A stretch of DNA of 64,000 nt from Lunularia cruciata (GCA_948567375.1 OX419761.1:10728501-10792500), one strand, 5' to 3'. Positions 22,641 to 34,379 are shown, counted from the first letter of the stretch. Notes: a model not told the origin generated them from the letters alone. A program made the numbers and translations.

Positions 22641-24770
22641 AAAAATGCTTGCATGCGGAAGCCTTCGAAAACTACTTCTTTTCATTGATCCTGTATAAGC
22701 AAGAATGTTTGACCTAGCCACTGCATACCGGTGACATTCTTGGAGATGAGTAATCAGGAGGTACGCAAAGTTGCATCCAGTTGAGTACACTACTGCCAGT
22801 GGATTTATTCGTCTTTTAACTCTTTATATTGCATGCACTATCATCCAAGAGTACATATTCCTTTCCTACTGACATCATATTGCACGGTACAGGCAAATGT
22901 AACTTTCCGTTGCCTGTGCAGGTTTTGGTTTGTGCTTGAGCCACTACAGAATTCAACAAGAGAACAAGAAACTGAAATCTACATTTTTATATTATATTCA
23001 ATGCAATGCTGCTGCTATGGTCCGTGATGAAACTCGAAGACTTTTCTGCTCGTGGGCGAGCAGAACGAAGATCACAGGCTTTTCGCTTTCACGTTATTCG
23101 CCATGCGTATGTCGCAAGGATTCTTTGGTTTGTGACCTCACACTCACAGCTCAGTTTGTGGAAGCCAGGAAGACAAGAACTCTGTGATTTCTTTGGAAAG
23201 TTCATAACGAAAAGAAGGTTCTCATTTACTTGAAGAGCTTGTTGCGGGGGGAAGCCCTAAACTTGCATCACGGAATTTTCGATATCCTCATGACCATTAC
23301 AAATGCCGTTAACTCTGAAACTGATGTTTCAATGCTTTTGTAACTACCATGATAGATACGCCAACCTTAGTGTTGCAATTGTGAGGATCGTAGTCTCCTT
23401 CAGCCACTTACATGTCGGGATGCTCAATACTGGAACCTGCCGGTGAGGACACGCATTAACGTTCACCGTGGTTTTGCAGCTCTCCTGCAGGATATCCAGC
23501 AAATTTGTCCAGCTACCGCAGCACATCTGACTTTACGTTCACACTTGTCTACCACTAGGGATAGCCTGCAAACTTTAAATCTGCATTGCCAAGTCGAGCG
23601 ATGGACTGTCATAAGTACAATGTTCAAACTCCTGTTTATTTGGTGAGTCGTCTGCAGGTTGTCCTTAGTATATGCAAACTACTTATGCATTAATTGCAGC
23701 GTATGTAGAAATCCAGTTCAGACTCTCTTGAAATTGAACTTGCTCACGAACCAAAATCTACAGGATAGACGGTCTGACAGTGGGGAATGCAAAGTATCTG
23801 GATCCATTGACCATGCAGTTAGTCCTTTCCAAAACTCTTCATTACAGACAGACAAGAATATTAAATTGATATACTGGCGAGGGTGCACTGTCATGTTGGA
23901 TTATGATAGCCCTTGTCTCTTAGTATAAATCGTTTGAAAATTAAACAGATTTCATTATATTAGTGAGGTCCAACATATAGATATACATATACATAACATA
24001 TACATATAAACATAGACCCAACTAATATATTGTTTCCGTCCGGTCCGATTCACTTATCAAGGTCTTGCATCAGCTGTAACATCTTCTATTCTACTAATCC
24101 ACTAGACTGGCTGTTATGAAGTAAGCTAATTTAACCCTCATCCAGAGAAGCTGTGGTACTGGCTTCGAAATTGGCACTCCCAGCTCACAATTCAGTACAC
24201 ATGTGAAGATTCAAAACATATATAAAGATAACGCCACAAGCATTTAGCTTCAGGAAACATGGGACTCTACCATCTACTCTCAATCAGCTGAAACTTCTCT
24301 TCTTGTTCAACATCTGCTCCCCTAGATGTTCATCCTTTTGTGTGCAAGGTTTGAAGGCAGATGTATGCTCAATAGCGTTTGTAACAGAAAGGGATGCTCG
24401 GTGTCTGTATGTCGTATAGAAACTGCACGCTGTCTACTCTTGATCTGTAAACGTTACTCCTAAGTTCAGAAGTTATAATATTCAGGTTCCTATAATTTAT
24501 GCAGATCTATGTAGCTATCCATGTACAGGATGTGGTTTTTCTGGATGAATGCAAAGAAGCATCGTTTACCTGAAACTGCTACCTGATACACGTACTATCC
24601 GGAAAAAAGTCATCATAAACACCTGACATATCTTGAAGTTAACTTTGAAAGCAACTTTATTCAGAGTAGCTGAAACATTCGCTTACAAAATTTCAATAAA
24701 GATCCCATATGCATCACAAAGTGTCAAACTCAATATACTCTTGAGCTCATGAACTAATTGTGTCATCACG
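22641..24770. other. Intergenic DNA between the LRX modules
   Basis: Mixed-composition sequence with no recognisable gene. Small frames (for example 22930-23187 and 23659-23928, +) have no motif and conflict with one another. A TACATA-rich tract lies at about 23975-24013. Confidence 0.5.
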
Positions 24771-24812
24771 TGCCTGCAGATATTCATCACCTGCCTGCAG
24801 ATATTCATCACC
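24771..24812. repeat. Perfect 21-bp direct duplication
   Basis: TGCCTGCAGATATTCATCAC plus one C occupies 24771-24791 and is repeated without change at 24792-24812. This is a recent small tandem duplication 3' of the minus-strand peroxidase pseudogene. Confidence 0.85.
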
Positions 24813-24904
24813 ACCCTAACTGGAACTTAATTGTCTGGTCGTTATTATTTCATATCCCGTGGGAATTCTGCACAGATGACTCATATGGTGTGGGTTAAAT
24901 AAAA

Positions 24905-26330
24905 GCACAGTGGCTTCTGCAACCATACGGGTCGACTGTCAGAATATTTTCGAGATTTTTATCATACCCTTTCCAAACTTGAAAGAAACGATGGAGGGTT
25001 CTGACCTGCTTTAACGTATTCAATGGTCAGTGGATCTCTCATCAGTGCCACATCTGACTGAAGGAATCCTCGTTTGTAAAAAGGAGAAGGAATAAGCTGC
25101 AGCAAATGTGCCATTTGACGTATCGGTAGCGCCAAGAAATGAACGGATCTGTCTTGAGGACACCGAAAGTTGAGCCACGAATGCCAGGTTCAAGAATGAT
25201 TCAGAAATGTTTTGGCCTTCAAGGAAACAAATAGTCACTTGAAGCAAGATCCACAACGGAACTGTCCTATCGAGTGACCCCTGTATCTCAGTTGCGACCA
25301 AATGTAGCAGGATGTAAGCTTAAGTAATCAAGTAAATGCCATACATCTCTGTCCCGATAAACCGAGTGGAAATTGTATCGTCTTGTCAAGCTGCAGAACT
25401 GCCGAACTCATAATTCTAGAGATGAAGATTCCCCATAACCATTCGGAATTCAATGAATCCGCATATAAAAAGTCCAGAATTTGAGACTTTTCGAACTATC
25501 AGGATAATCATAATCATTGTGCAAGACGGCCAACTGCTTCGAACGTAGCGACGAATTTGTCTCTCCGGTCTGGCAAGTTCCCTTGACCTCTGCAATTTAA
25601 GCAGCTTTCCGGCCCAAAAGTACTGGCCAGCTCCAGCCACCAACCCGCAAAAACATAGCATCAGACCACATTGTGATTGCCATGACATCAAGCGCACCTA
25701 TTGAAAACTCTTGATCTCCACTTCGCATACCAAGTTCGACGACCTATCCAAATTTGTTGGTCTCACAGTCTTGGAGGAACTTGCACGTCTCCTTTGCTCG
25801 TCTGCAAGCAGTGACAAACAATTGTTGTTTTATTTCATGACTGCTTATCATTGCATTACTCGTTCAACAAATCTTGACCTTAGTGTTATTGTTTGTAGTC
25901 CAATACGGTTCCCCCCGCATGTAAGCGTGTAATTGACTGTACTTGTCACATTTCGTGCCACCAACGCCAGAGTATCAGCATTTGCTACCGACACCTCGGA
26001 CGTACTCCAGCTCTTTTCGATTGCATTGATTTGTTTGGATCCTGTAAGGGAACCTCTGTTTAGTAGAGCATCGATACCAGTGTCTAAGAATTCAGGAGCA
26101 CAGATCCATCACGACCATGCACATTGAAATCCAGTTCCTTTGACTGGAATCTAACACCGACGGAATTTTAATCACGCAGAAACTTGAAACTTCCACTAGA
26201 AGCATGGCAGAGACGAGCAGCCGCATACTCGACCCTAAACTTCTTTTGAACCATGAGATGCCATCGTAAGGATGTTTTTGACTCCATGCCCGTCGATGGT
26301 CACAAACATTGACGGAACTGTGGTGAAGAA
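24905..26330 (-). pseudogene. Class III (secretory) peroxidase pseudogene, copy A
   Basis: Four exon-like pieces run on the minus strand. Near 26125-25935 is GRDGSVLLNS followed by GSLTGSKQINAIEK, the region after the distal-His helix. Near 25660-25540 is SWPVLLGRK and LPDRRDKFVATFEAVG. At 25240-25020 is GQNIS then GATDTSNGTFAAAYS. Then comes QSDVALMRDPLT, and VDPYGCRSHC at the C-terminus (to about 24905). Frames shift between and within pieces. The distal FHDCF motif and the proximal-His LSGAHTIG motif are not recognisable, so the enzyme would be dead. Class III peroxidases act in the wall, oxidising phenols and tyrosines with H2O2. It lies divergently upstream of LRX2. Spacing of the pieces suggests three introns. 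Confidence 0.75.
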
Positions 26331-26695
26331 ATGTATGTCTACGAAGATATATATCAGTTGCAGTAGAGGATCTTCAAGTTCCAAGTTATAAACTAAACTT
26401 TTAGCAACCTTATTACTTACTTAGTTTGATAAGATTTTATGGAGTCTATGCAATGTCATCTATTTCCACTTGGTCAAGGAACTTCATATAGGGAGAGCCT
26501 TGTCCACTTTGTGATGTGTATAGATAAGTCCTCTAGCGTTGGGGGTCATTTGTAATCCCAATATTTGGGCCTTAGTTGGTACTTCCAGTATCGTGTAACT
26601 ATATGTGGAGTTTCTGTGCCCTATGTGACTAGGACAAGGTCAGTTCTCGAAGAAAAGGAGGGGATCAGTAAATCTACAATACACCTTAACATTAT

Positions 26696-26777
26696 ATTCT
26701 TTACCTATGGCTACCACACGATGAGTTTACGATAGACCCTACATCACATTCTTTACCTATGGCTAACACACGATGAG
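26696..26777. repeat. 30-bp direct repeat, period 52 bp
   Basis: ATTCTTTACCTATGGCTA followed by MCACACGATGAG occurs at 26696-26725 and again at 26748-26777 with one mismatch. It lies upstream of the peroxidase pseudogene, in the shared region between it and LRX2. Confidence 0.85.
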
Positions 26778-28069
26778 ATTTTGGTGGCGTTAGCCCAGGG
26801 ATGAAGAATGGGATCTGCGTTATATTTGATACGAAGCGCCACTTGCAATAGTAGAAATCACTTACGACAACGTGCTGTGAACAGCTTGTGCGATGACTAA
26901 GGAAAGTAACTTCAATTTCAAATCCTTCGGTGTGTACAATTCATGAACACGGTATAATTGGACACGGAAGGTAGAATTTTGGTCATCAACGGAAGGTAGA
27001 AATTTAGTCGGTAGATTTTCATAGTATCTGATGGAATATTTTTCTGATGTATATTGATACATTTTATTATATTAAAATTTTCAAGTATAATAAGTGATTT
27101 ATAATATGTAATTTATGTTTATCAAATTTGTATTTTTAATGTCACTTACAAAATAATTTCAATTGAATTAAAAAATTTTGAATTCACTGTTCAATCTGAT
27201 CTCAACTAATAAATTTGTAATTAAAATAAATAGTAACCCATTTTTGGATATTGAATCTCATTTAAGAACGTAAGAACTTAGAGGCGGGCAAAGCATATAG
27301 ACTTACAGATAGGAAACGTCTAAACTTTTTAAATACTTGTCCTATTACCGGAGAGAAAAAGGAGATCGACTCACTGGAGAATGGATAATATTATTGTGTA
27401 GATAATACCTCCACAAGTAAAATTCCCCTTAAGGTGAAATTATGTCTGGCATGGAACATTTGACTTCATAAACTTAAAAGCTGTCATTGCTCACAAGAGA
27501 AGATAGTTAAAATCCTATCCACGAAGGTGGATAATACGGAGCGATCCGAAAACGCATGGTCTAATATACGGTACCAGATGCTATACTTTTGGCACGCCCA
27601 GATGCCAGACACAACAACAGGGCCAAAGGCAAATTGCAGACCGTGAGAACAAAGCCACGCACCGAAACGGAGGAAAAGTGAGCGACCGGACGAGTCTATG
27701 CTATGCCGTGGTCGAAAAGAGACAAAGTTATTATTGTCTTCTCCAAAAATTAGACTTCTCAGAGGGTAAACTGAAAACAGATCCCGTCGATACATGAAGT
27801 TAGAGAATTGCATACAAAGTAATTACAGAATCAAATAAACAATAATTTATAGCTAGAGGTGATTCTCTGTGAAGGGGGTGGGGCAGTGTACAGCGGGTTC
27901 TTCACGCTCACACTCCATAGCACCGGCGACGCTTGTGGTGCACCTTTGCTAGTTGCTGCGTCCCCGGTCAACTGAAGCTGGCAGTGCTGGAATTACAGCT
28001 TCTCCGCCCGACTCGGTCAAGGCCTCAGAATAGGGAAGCGCAAGGGTGAGGAAGAAGAAAAAGGAGCCC
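26778..28069. other. Intergenic region upstream of LRX2
   Basis: AT-rich DNA from 27060 to 27250 (for example AAATTTTCAAGTATAATAAG) gives way to mixed sequence. A 109-residue minus-strand frame at 27484-27813 has no recognisable motif and is noted only for its length. The region probably contains the LRX2 promoter; no clear TATA box was fixed. Confidence 0.45.
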
Positions 28070-28287
28070 AGCCTACGTATAGAGCAGAAGAGAAGAGGAG
28101 GAGAAGTGAAGAAGGGGAGAGGAGAGAAGAGGACAGCTGAAAGAAGACATCAATATCTCAGAGAAGAGAGAGAGTTGGGAAGATCTTGTGACTTGCATTG
28201 ATTGGTTGAGTCGCTGCTGTGGTTTAACAGCAGTTGATTCACAGAGAGGACACTGTCAGACTCTTGAGTGAGGAAGCTCAGATCGAT
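28070..28287 (+). promoter_or_regulatory. Purine-rich leader of LRX2
   Basis: A GA-rich tract (GAAGAGGAGGAGAAGTGAAG and similar) followed by GAAGACATCAATATCTCAG and CAGCAGTTGATTCACAGAG. It is the counterpart of the LRX1 leader at 20260-20499. An upstream in-frame ATG at 28234 could add 18 residues to LRX2, but these have no match in LRX1 and would bury the signal peptide. Confidence 0.5.
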
Positions 28288-29604
28288 ATGCGTGACGTAC
28301 GATGCATCCGATGTTTTGTTGTGTTGGCGTTGATAGCGGTATCATTTACAGTGGAGAGCGAAGCTTCACGGGCACACCCGCTGGACAATGACGGAAGCCA
28401 TCGACCATGGAAGAAAAACACCGGGTCGGAGTTTGACAACAAGCAAGCATATGATCCCCTTGCTTTCGCCTATACGGCCTTACAAGCATGGAAGCGGGCC
28501 ATTACTAGTGATCCTAACGGAATTCTGGAGAATTGGGTTGGTCCTGACGTGTGTTGCTACAAAGGTGTGTTTTGCGAGACAGTCGATGGAAGCCAGGTGG
28601 TAGCCGGTATCGATCTTAATCATGGGAGTTTGGCTGGAACTCTGCCAGCGGAGCTGGGATATCTCTACGGCCTTGCGCTGTTTCATATCAACTCCAATTC
28701 TTTCATGGGAACGTTACCAGAGACCTTCAAATATCTCACGAAGCTCTCAGAGTTGGACGTCAGTAACAATCTTCTCTGCGGCTCCTTTCCTTCCGTAGTC
28801 CTAAGTTTGCCAAGCTTGATCTATCTGGATGTTCGATTCAACAAGTTCTACGGTCCTCTTCCCGCTGAGCTCTTTGACAGGAATCTGGATGCAATCTTTG
28901 TGAACAACAACGACTTTGACTCCCAAATTCCTTGCAACCTTGGAAAGTCGCCAGTCTCAGTCCTCGTCTTGGCAAACAACAAACTTCATGGTGATATTCC
29001 AATGAGCATTGGCAACATGTCCAATACTTTGAATGAACTCGTGTTTCTGAACAACTCGATTACCGGTTTTCTTCCTCACGAAATTGGTGCTTTGAAGTAC
29101 GTTGATTTATTCGATGTAAGTACGAACAATTTGACCGGCACATTGCCGGATTCTTTGTCCAGTATGAATAGCTTGGAGACTTTCAACGTGGGTATGAACC
29201 AGCTATCGGGCGAGATCACTGAAAATATCTGCGGTTTGCCCGCGGTTGACAATCTGACCTTTGCAGATAATTTCTTCACTAGTCAAGCACGGCTTTGCTT
29301 CGAGATTCAGTACCCCCCACGCTCGGATATTGTGGATTCAAGTGGCAATTGCATCCCCGGTCTGGGGGACCAGAAACCTGCGTGGTTATGTAATGCCTTC
29401 GCCCCACCATCGCCACCACCACCTCCGCCTCCTCCACCTCCACCTCCACCTCCACCTCCTTCTTCTCCCCCTCCACCTGTATACACGGCTCCTCCTCCTC
29501 CCCCTCCTCCCCCGCCACCGCCACCACCGCCACCTCCACCTCCACCTCCTGCTTACGTATATCCATCGCCGCCACCCCCTCCTCCAGTATACTACCACTA
29601 CTAA
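28288..29604 (+). CDS. Leucine-rich repeat extensin (LRX) protein, LRX2
   Basis: 438 residues from the ATG at 28288, chosen because it aligns with the LRX1 start and puts the signal peptide (CIRCFVVLALIAVSFTVES) at the N-terminus. The LRX cap YDPLAFAYTALQAWK and the Cys pair region VCCYKGVFC follow. About ten LRRs (LFHINSN, LDVSNN, VLANNK, LVFLNN) lead to a Cys hinge (ICGLPAV, RLCFEIQY, GNCIPGL, WLC) and a Pro-rich tail from about residue 371. The tail contains PPPPVYTAP, PAYVYPSP and ends PPPVYYHY, so YVY and YHY tyrosine motifs are present and could be oxidatively cross-linked. The gene is intact and intronless. It is a tandem paralogue of LRX1 about 7.8 kb downstream in the same orientation. 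It is the better candidate for a fully functional LRX. Confidence 0.94.
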   Translation: MRDVRCIRCFVVLALIAVSFTVESEASRAHPLDNDGSHRPWKKNTGSEFDNKQAYDPLAFAYTALQAWKRAITSDPNGILENWVGPDVCCYKGVFCETVDGSQVVAGIDLNHGSLAGTLPAELGYLYGLALFHINSNSFMGTLPETFKYLTKLSELDVSNNLLCGSFPSVVLSLPSLIYLDVRFNKFYGPLPAELFDRNLDAIFVNNNDFDSQIPCNLGKSPVSVLVLANNKLHGDIPMSIGNMSNTLNELVFLNNSITGFLPHEIGALKYVDLFDVSTNNLTGTLPDSLSSMNSLETFNVGMNQLSGEITENICGLPAVDNLTFADNFFTSQARLCFEIQYPPRSDIVDSSGNCIPGLGDQKPAWLCNAFAPPSPPPPPPPPPPPPPPPPSSPPPPVYTAPPPPPPPPPPPPPPPPPPPPAYVYPSPPPPPPVYYHY

Positions 29605-30470
29605 TCATCCCGACCTTCTTCTCCTCGACCTTCTCCATTTTACCATACTATTAGCCACGACCATCATCTTCAGTACCAGTCTGTCAATCCCCACCACCCT
29701 GGGATACCAACCTGCCTGAATACGGCAATTTCTTGCGACAATCCCCCACCCTCCACCAGCCTCCAAGCTAGTTCTACAGGAGTCGAGAATTCTTGACCAC
29801 ATGATCCAAGTGCTCTTTCTTTGTGAAAGCCCACCCCTAGTCGCAGAACTGTACTGATTACCCCTCAAGATCTAGAAGCTAGCTAGTCAAGTTGAACTGT
29901 GAATGGATCCAAAGCAGATCATGGACGTCGAGTTTCAGAAATTCTGAATACGGGCAAGTTGAGTTGCACCTGTCTCGGAAACGATATCGATGGAGCTACG
30001 AGAGCTCACAGTCCCACTCCTGATTGGGTATACATTTAGAGGATCCATCGTGTTCAAATAGGACGGTGTACAATCCTACACAGCCGGAGCAGTGTTTTAA
30101 CTAAAAAAGTCTCCGTGATCGAGTTTGTAGAAAAAAATAGCAACAGGGAGTTACATCGTAGTTAAAGGTGGGCAGATGCACCATTTTTCTTTTAGATGAG
30201 TTCCTACTAATGAATGAAGATACATCCAGGTATCGATTTGTGATTTTCTGTGGGCTGAGTAGCTTTTAAACAGGAGAAAACTTACTCCTTAGCTCGAATT
30301 CGCCCTCGGATGCCACTGGGATTTGTCCCTATTGCGGTGTTCTATACTAGAGACTTGGCCTGCAGCGGAGCTTATTTACATTTTATTATTTTCCAACAGA
30401 TTCAATCGTCACATATTGTGATGAATGTAAGTTTAGTTTTCTAATTTTCTTCGTTTCTGTCGAGCCAACT
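29605..30470 (+). repeat. 3' flank of LRX2, homologous to that of LRX1
   Basis: Words such as GAACTGTACTGATTACCCC, TTGAACTGTGAAT, CATGGACGTCGAGTTTCAG and ATTCTGAATACGGGCA match 22020-22150. Similarity fades near 30470, giving one edge of the duplicated block. No gene is recognised within. Confidence 0.6.
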
Positions 30471-32139
30471 ATTGTCGAAATCCGACAGAAAAATAAAAGC
30501 AAGAGGTGTTTATCATGTTTCTTGCTTTAGCTATTGGAATGTGAAACAGTTGACCAAATGAATAAATCTCTACCTCTCGTATACTGATCACAAAGCATGA
30601 CATTATATTAATCTAAAATCGCAGTCATGCCTATTCAGCAATGTTGATTCAGAATCCGAAACCGTGATGATATGATCACACGGTGTGGAATGCCTTGCGT
30701 ACATATTATTTAAATGATGGTTGATTGCTTAGGACTGGCTCTAAACCAAATGTCATGCAGCTTGTTAGACGTCTAGGATACGGATGAACATATTTTTAAT
30801 TATTTTTATTTAACGCAATTTGTATTTACTATGTTTATACCACGTGGTTCTTTGACAAGTCTAATTCAAACAATAACTACACCGCGGCATTCACATGATG
30901 GCACAAATTAAAACTTTCACAAGATATGAGGGTGTTAATGATGAACACGTCAAAATGAGATCCTACTACAAATGTTATCCTGGTTAAAAAGTTATGTATA
31001 TATCCAGATTCTATTCATTTGAAATTTGTTAACTATTCCATCTCAGACGTTAAAATGTTTCGAAAAATAGAACGTAAAGTAAACTATGAAATGTTTGCAT
31101 TGGCCGAATTAAAATATTCAGTTTGCAAGGTGACTGCTACCCTATTAACGATTAACACGAAGTAGATAATGAATTTAGTAAGTAATTAGTAGGTAATTTT
31201 ATCCATTCAAAGTATTACTAACTAATATAAGTTAAATAATAAAGTTATTCTTTCTCTTCTATGAGTGATTCTTTCCACGGAATCACATGTGATAAATCTC
31301 ACGTGCATTTGAAGCTCCACGAAGGAAGTGATAGGAGCTGACTTTTGAACTTCTAGATTCAATTTGTATCTACCGTAGATATCAGATCCCTTTTGACCTG
31401 GGCTGGGAACTCGTCTATAAGTCTTAGAGCTCGAGGATTGGATCATGCCGATAAGTATGAGCAGTTATAGAAGTCAATGGAAGGTTGATATAGTCCCTCA
31501 GACTGCCTCTTTACGAAAGACAGTCAAGTGCTCTCCGGTGTTATGCCATGTATTGACGTCAATCACACCTATTTTATCTTTACATCGGACATATTACTCG
31601 AGGTCGTCATTTCAACTCCTATGTGACAACATTAAAGTGGGATACAGTCTAAGAATTTCATGTCCAGTGTAACCTCGTCTTGAGCCAGTGCACATGCAAA
31701 AAATCTCTCGTTTCATCATGCCTCCGGGCCCATCTTTGTGCACTACCGAATCAACATCCAGGCATAGGAGGCATGTGTACTGTAGCAAACTGAAGTAGAC
31801 CCAGGCTTGTGGATTATAACTGGACATGAGAGGATCGATTACACAACATAAAGTAAACGAGCTGATCTCTTTCAGCCCCGAATCTTCGCATGTGAGTCAA
31901 CATGTCTTTTCTCAGTTGACAATTTGGGTCAGGCCCATTCTTACTTCTAGGAGCGAATGTAAATATTTATGCTTGTAGGACTTGGATTGAGAGACTCCGT
32001 CATGGGAAATTCTATTTCGCTCTGTGGACTTATTCTCGTATATTATGGATTTGAAACAATATATGATTTTAAAAAGATTTAATTGATGATTTAAAGTAAA
32101 AAAAAGTGTCTTACCCTTTGTTTAAGATTTCCTTTTCTT
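30471..32139. other. Intergenic DNA, no recognised gene
   Basis: Mostly AT-rich with small unconvincing frames (31222-31446 minus, 31445-31672 plus). The last 80 bp before 32140 may be plastid spacer continuing from the ndhK fragment, but I cannot verify this. Confidence 0.45.
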
Positions 32140-32270
32140 CATAATTCGTTGCCTATTCTTTTACGACGTTTTATTATAGCATCTATGATAGATTCTGGTT
32201 TAGGTGGGCATCCAGGTAAATAAATATCAACAGGAATTAATTTATCTACTCCACGCACTGTCGTACGTGA
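32140..32270 (-). pseudogene. ndhK: Plastid ndhK 3' fragment in nuclear DNA (NUPT)
   Basis: On the minus strand the sequence encodes [20 protein letters not shown] and then [15 protein letters not shown], ending with a stop at 32140-32142. This is the C-terminal end of the plastid NDH complex subunit K; the Cys in LPGCPPKPE is one of the iron-sulphur ligands. The frame is open, so the transfer is recent or has been lucky. Upstream residues already differ (an Arg where plastid proteins usually have Tyr, before TTVRG), so the left breakpoint lies at about 32262-32270. It is not a functional gene: only about 43 residues are present with no start. Confidence 0.85.
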
Positions 32271-32306
32271 AGGTAGTTCCGAGCTTCAACTGTGGGGAAC
32301 TACCTT
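32270..32306. repeat. Perfect 11-bp inverted repeat at the plastid-insert border
   Basis: AAGGTAGTTCC (32270-32280) and GGAACTACCTT (32296-32306) are exact complements around a 15-nt loop. It starts at the base where ndhK similarity ends. Confidence 0.85.
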
Positions 32307-33837
32307 CCTCCTGGAGTTGCAATATTTCCGATATAGAAGGAAACGATTCACAACCGAGTAAGAAACATTCTTACAATCGTACACCTTGCACTAGCATTCC
32401 ATGGATCCTGGTTTCCAACTGTTCACCTTGACTTGTGGTACACTTCGAAGTCATGGGACTAGCCGCCATTGTTGCCGATGCGAAGTTGTCAATGAGCTGA
32501 TCAATGTGGGCAATGCATCAATTGTGAAAGCGAAGTGAATATCTTGTGGACGTCAATGGGAGTAGGGTGCAGGCCTCCGCTTGCATTCCATGACTGCATG
32601 ATCTGCGTAAGCATTGATCCCACTATGGTCCGGGTAAGCATAGAGCCTAGGTTTAAACAGGGTTGATTGAAAGAGGATGATCCGTTACCATCCACAGGGT
32701 TGTGAGGGATCTGTGCTCGTTAATTCATCACACGCCGGTGTGGCTGGAAAGCCCTGTGCTAGCGAATACTTCCTGAGAAGGTTGACACAGATCGAGGACG
32801 ATGGGGCTTGAATGTACATGCCCCGGTCCGCTCCATACGCACAAATAGTAAGTCAGGCATATATTGTCCGAATTCTCTTTCTCGTCTCGCTGCGCGCCTG
32901 CTCCATCCTCAGTCGGGCATCTCTTCCCATTCCCCACGAATTAAAATGTGGAATCAATCTGCGCCGAGGTTTGGTACATCGGGTTACTTTTCCATTTAAA
33001 TTCCGACTACCACACAACTGATTGCGGTACATTCAAATTCCGAAGAGGTCTTGTCCATCGCATTCGTTCGGCTCCACAAACGAGACAACAACGACGAACA
33101 TGTTCAGACATCACCACCTAAGTTCTCTGTTGATTTGAATGAATATTCTCGAATCCACACAACACTATAGTTCATTCGTACAATTACGTGGCTGAGTTCA
33201 GATTGCGACTAGAAGTGCGAGTCGCTGACTGGAATTACCACACACTCTACCCTATTTGCGAACAGACTGCTCCTCGAGGAGTTCTGGAAACAACTTCGTT
33301 AACATCCCCTTGTTGCATTTCCTTCTCTCTAGTATCAACGCTCTATTGCGAGGGTTTCACCCCTACGTAGCCTTCTAAGATAAATTAACGTGTAAAAAAT
33401 GTATAGGATGTAACTGGAGAGTAAAAACTGCCAGATTCTACGAACTTCCATATTTTAATAGTCATGGTCTAGTCAAAATGCTTATCTCCGTTTACCTGGT
33501 TGTATACATAGCAACCATATCAACCCAGCGAACTACGACAATCTCAAAATGATACCCAATTGCACTAGAAGATAACGAGAGTGCGCACAAGGTACCAACA
33601 ACTTTCTGAAGTATCGATGGAGTAGCTTTGAAGAATTGACTACTTCTTCAAACAAGTATCCGTAGACGCGCTGGCAGTGCTTTAGACTACATGTGACGTG
33701 ATGTAAGAGTGACAGCATTAGAACAAACATGGAACGAGGCTGAAATAGTACAATTGTAATGAGCTGTTCATGCCCTCCAAGTAAGGAACGGTTAAAACTT
33801 AATTCTACTTGCCAAATCGATTCACTCATGTCAAACT
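32307..33837. other. Intergenic DNA, no recognised gene
   Basis: Mixed composition. Minus-strand frames 32501-32695 and 33533-33829 (98 residues) and short plus-strand frames have no family motif. The copia element begins at 33838. Confidence 0.45.
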
Positions 33838-34284
33838 TGTTGAGCTGAATTCCTCTTACATGTGAAAGAACGCGAGTTCTTTGCTTTAGTGGTATGCGGT
33901 TTAAACGCAGTCTAGGGATAGGTTTGGTGTCAGCAGGGTCAGTGGTGCTATTTAAGGTTAGCCCTATTATAACAAGGCTCTTTTTGTTTCAGTCTGAACT
34001 GATTCCAAGATCAATAACACTATGTGTGTTGTATAGAGATCTTTCTCATTTCTGATAAGAGAAAAAAGAGTTCTTTCCTCTTTTAATTCTCGGGTGATTC
34101 TCTTTCGTAATAATTTTTTGAGTTTAGTGGAACGCACTTTTTGAGTTTAGTGGAACTCGCAGACAAGTGCCCCTACGAGAGCGAGGACGGAACCCAAGTT
34201 GGATGAACCCCGATACCAAATCTTGTATTTATTTTCTTGTTTACTTTTCTGTACGTGATTGAATTAGCATTTTGATTCTTAATA
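33838..34284 (+). repeat. 5' LTR of copia-1
   Basis: About 447 bp, from TGTTGAGCTGAATTCC to TTTGATTCTTAATA. It shares GAGTTTAGTGGAACTCGC and GTGATTGAATTAGCATT with the 3' LTR. A short internal duplication of TTTTTTGAGTTTAGTGGAAC appears near 34115-34153. Confidence 0.85.
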
Positions 34285-34379
34285 ATGTGTATTGAAGCGG
34301 TGTTGGAGTAGAGATATTATTTTTGAAGAAGAGTAAGGGGTGTTGCTAGATCTAATAGCAGACAAGAAGTGCACAAGAT

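Noticed and set aside
27484-27813. 109-residue minus-strand frame upstream of LRX2
   Set aside because: No family motif, no related frame upstream of LRX1 and no clear promoter. Length alone is not enough.
28234-28287. Upstream in-frame ATG extending LRX2 by 18 residues
   Set aside because: The extension has no counterpart in LRX1 and would put a hydrophilic stretch before the signal peptide.
29279-29638. Minus-strand 119-residue frame opposite the LRX2 tail, and similar frames opposite LRX1
   Set aside because: These are the antisense of CCN proline repeats and LRR codons. They have no motif and low complexity.
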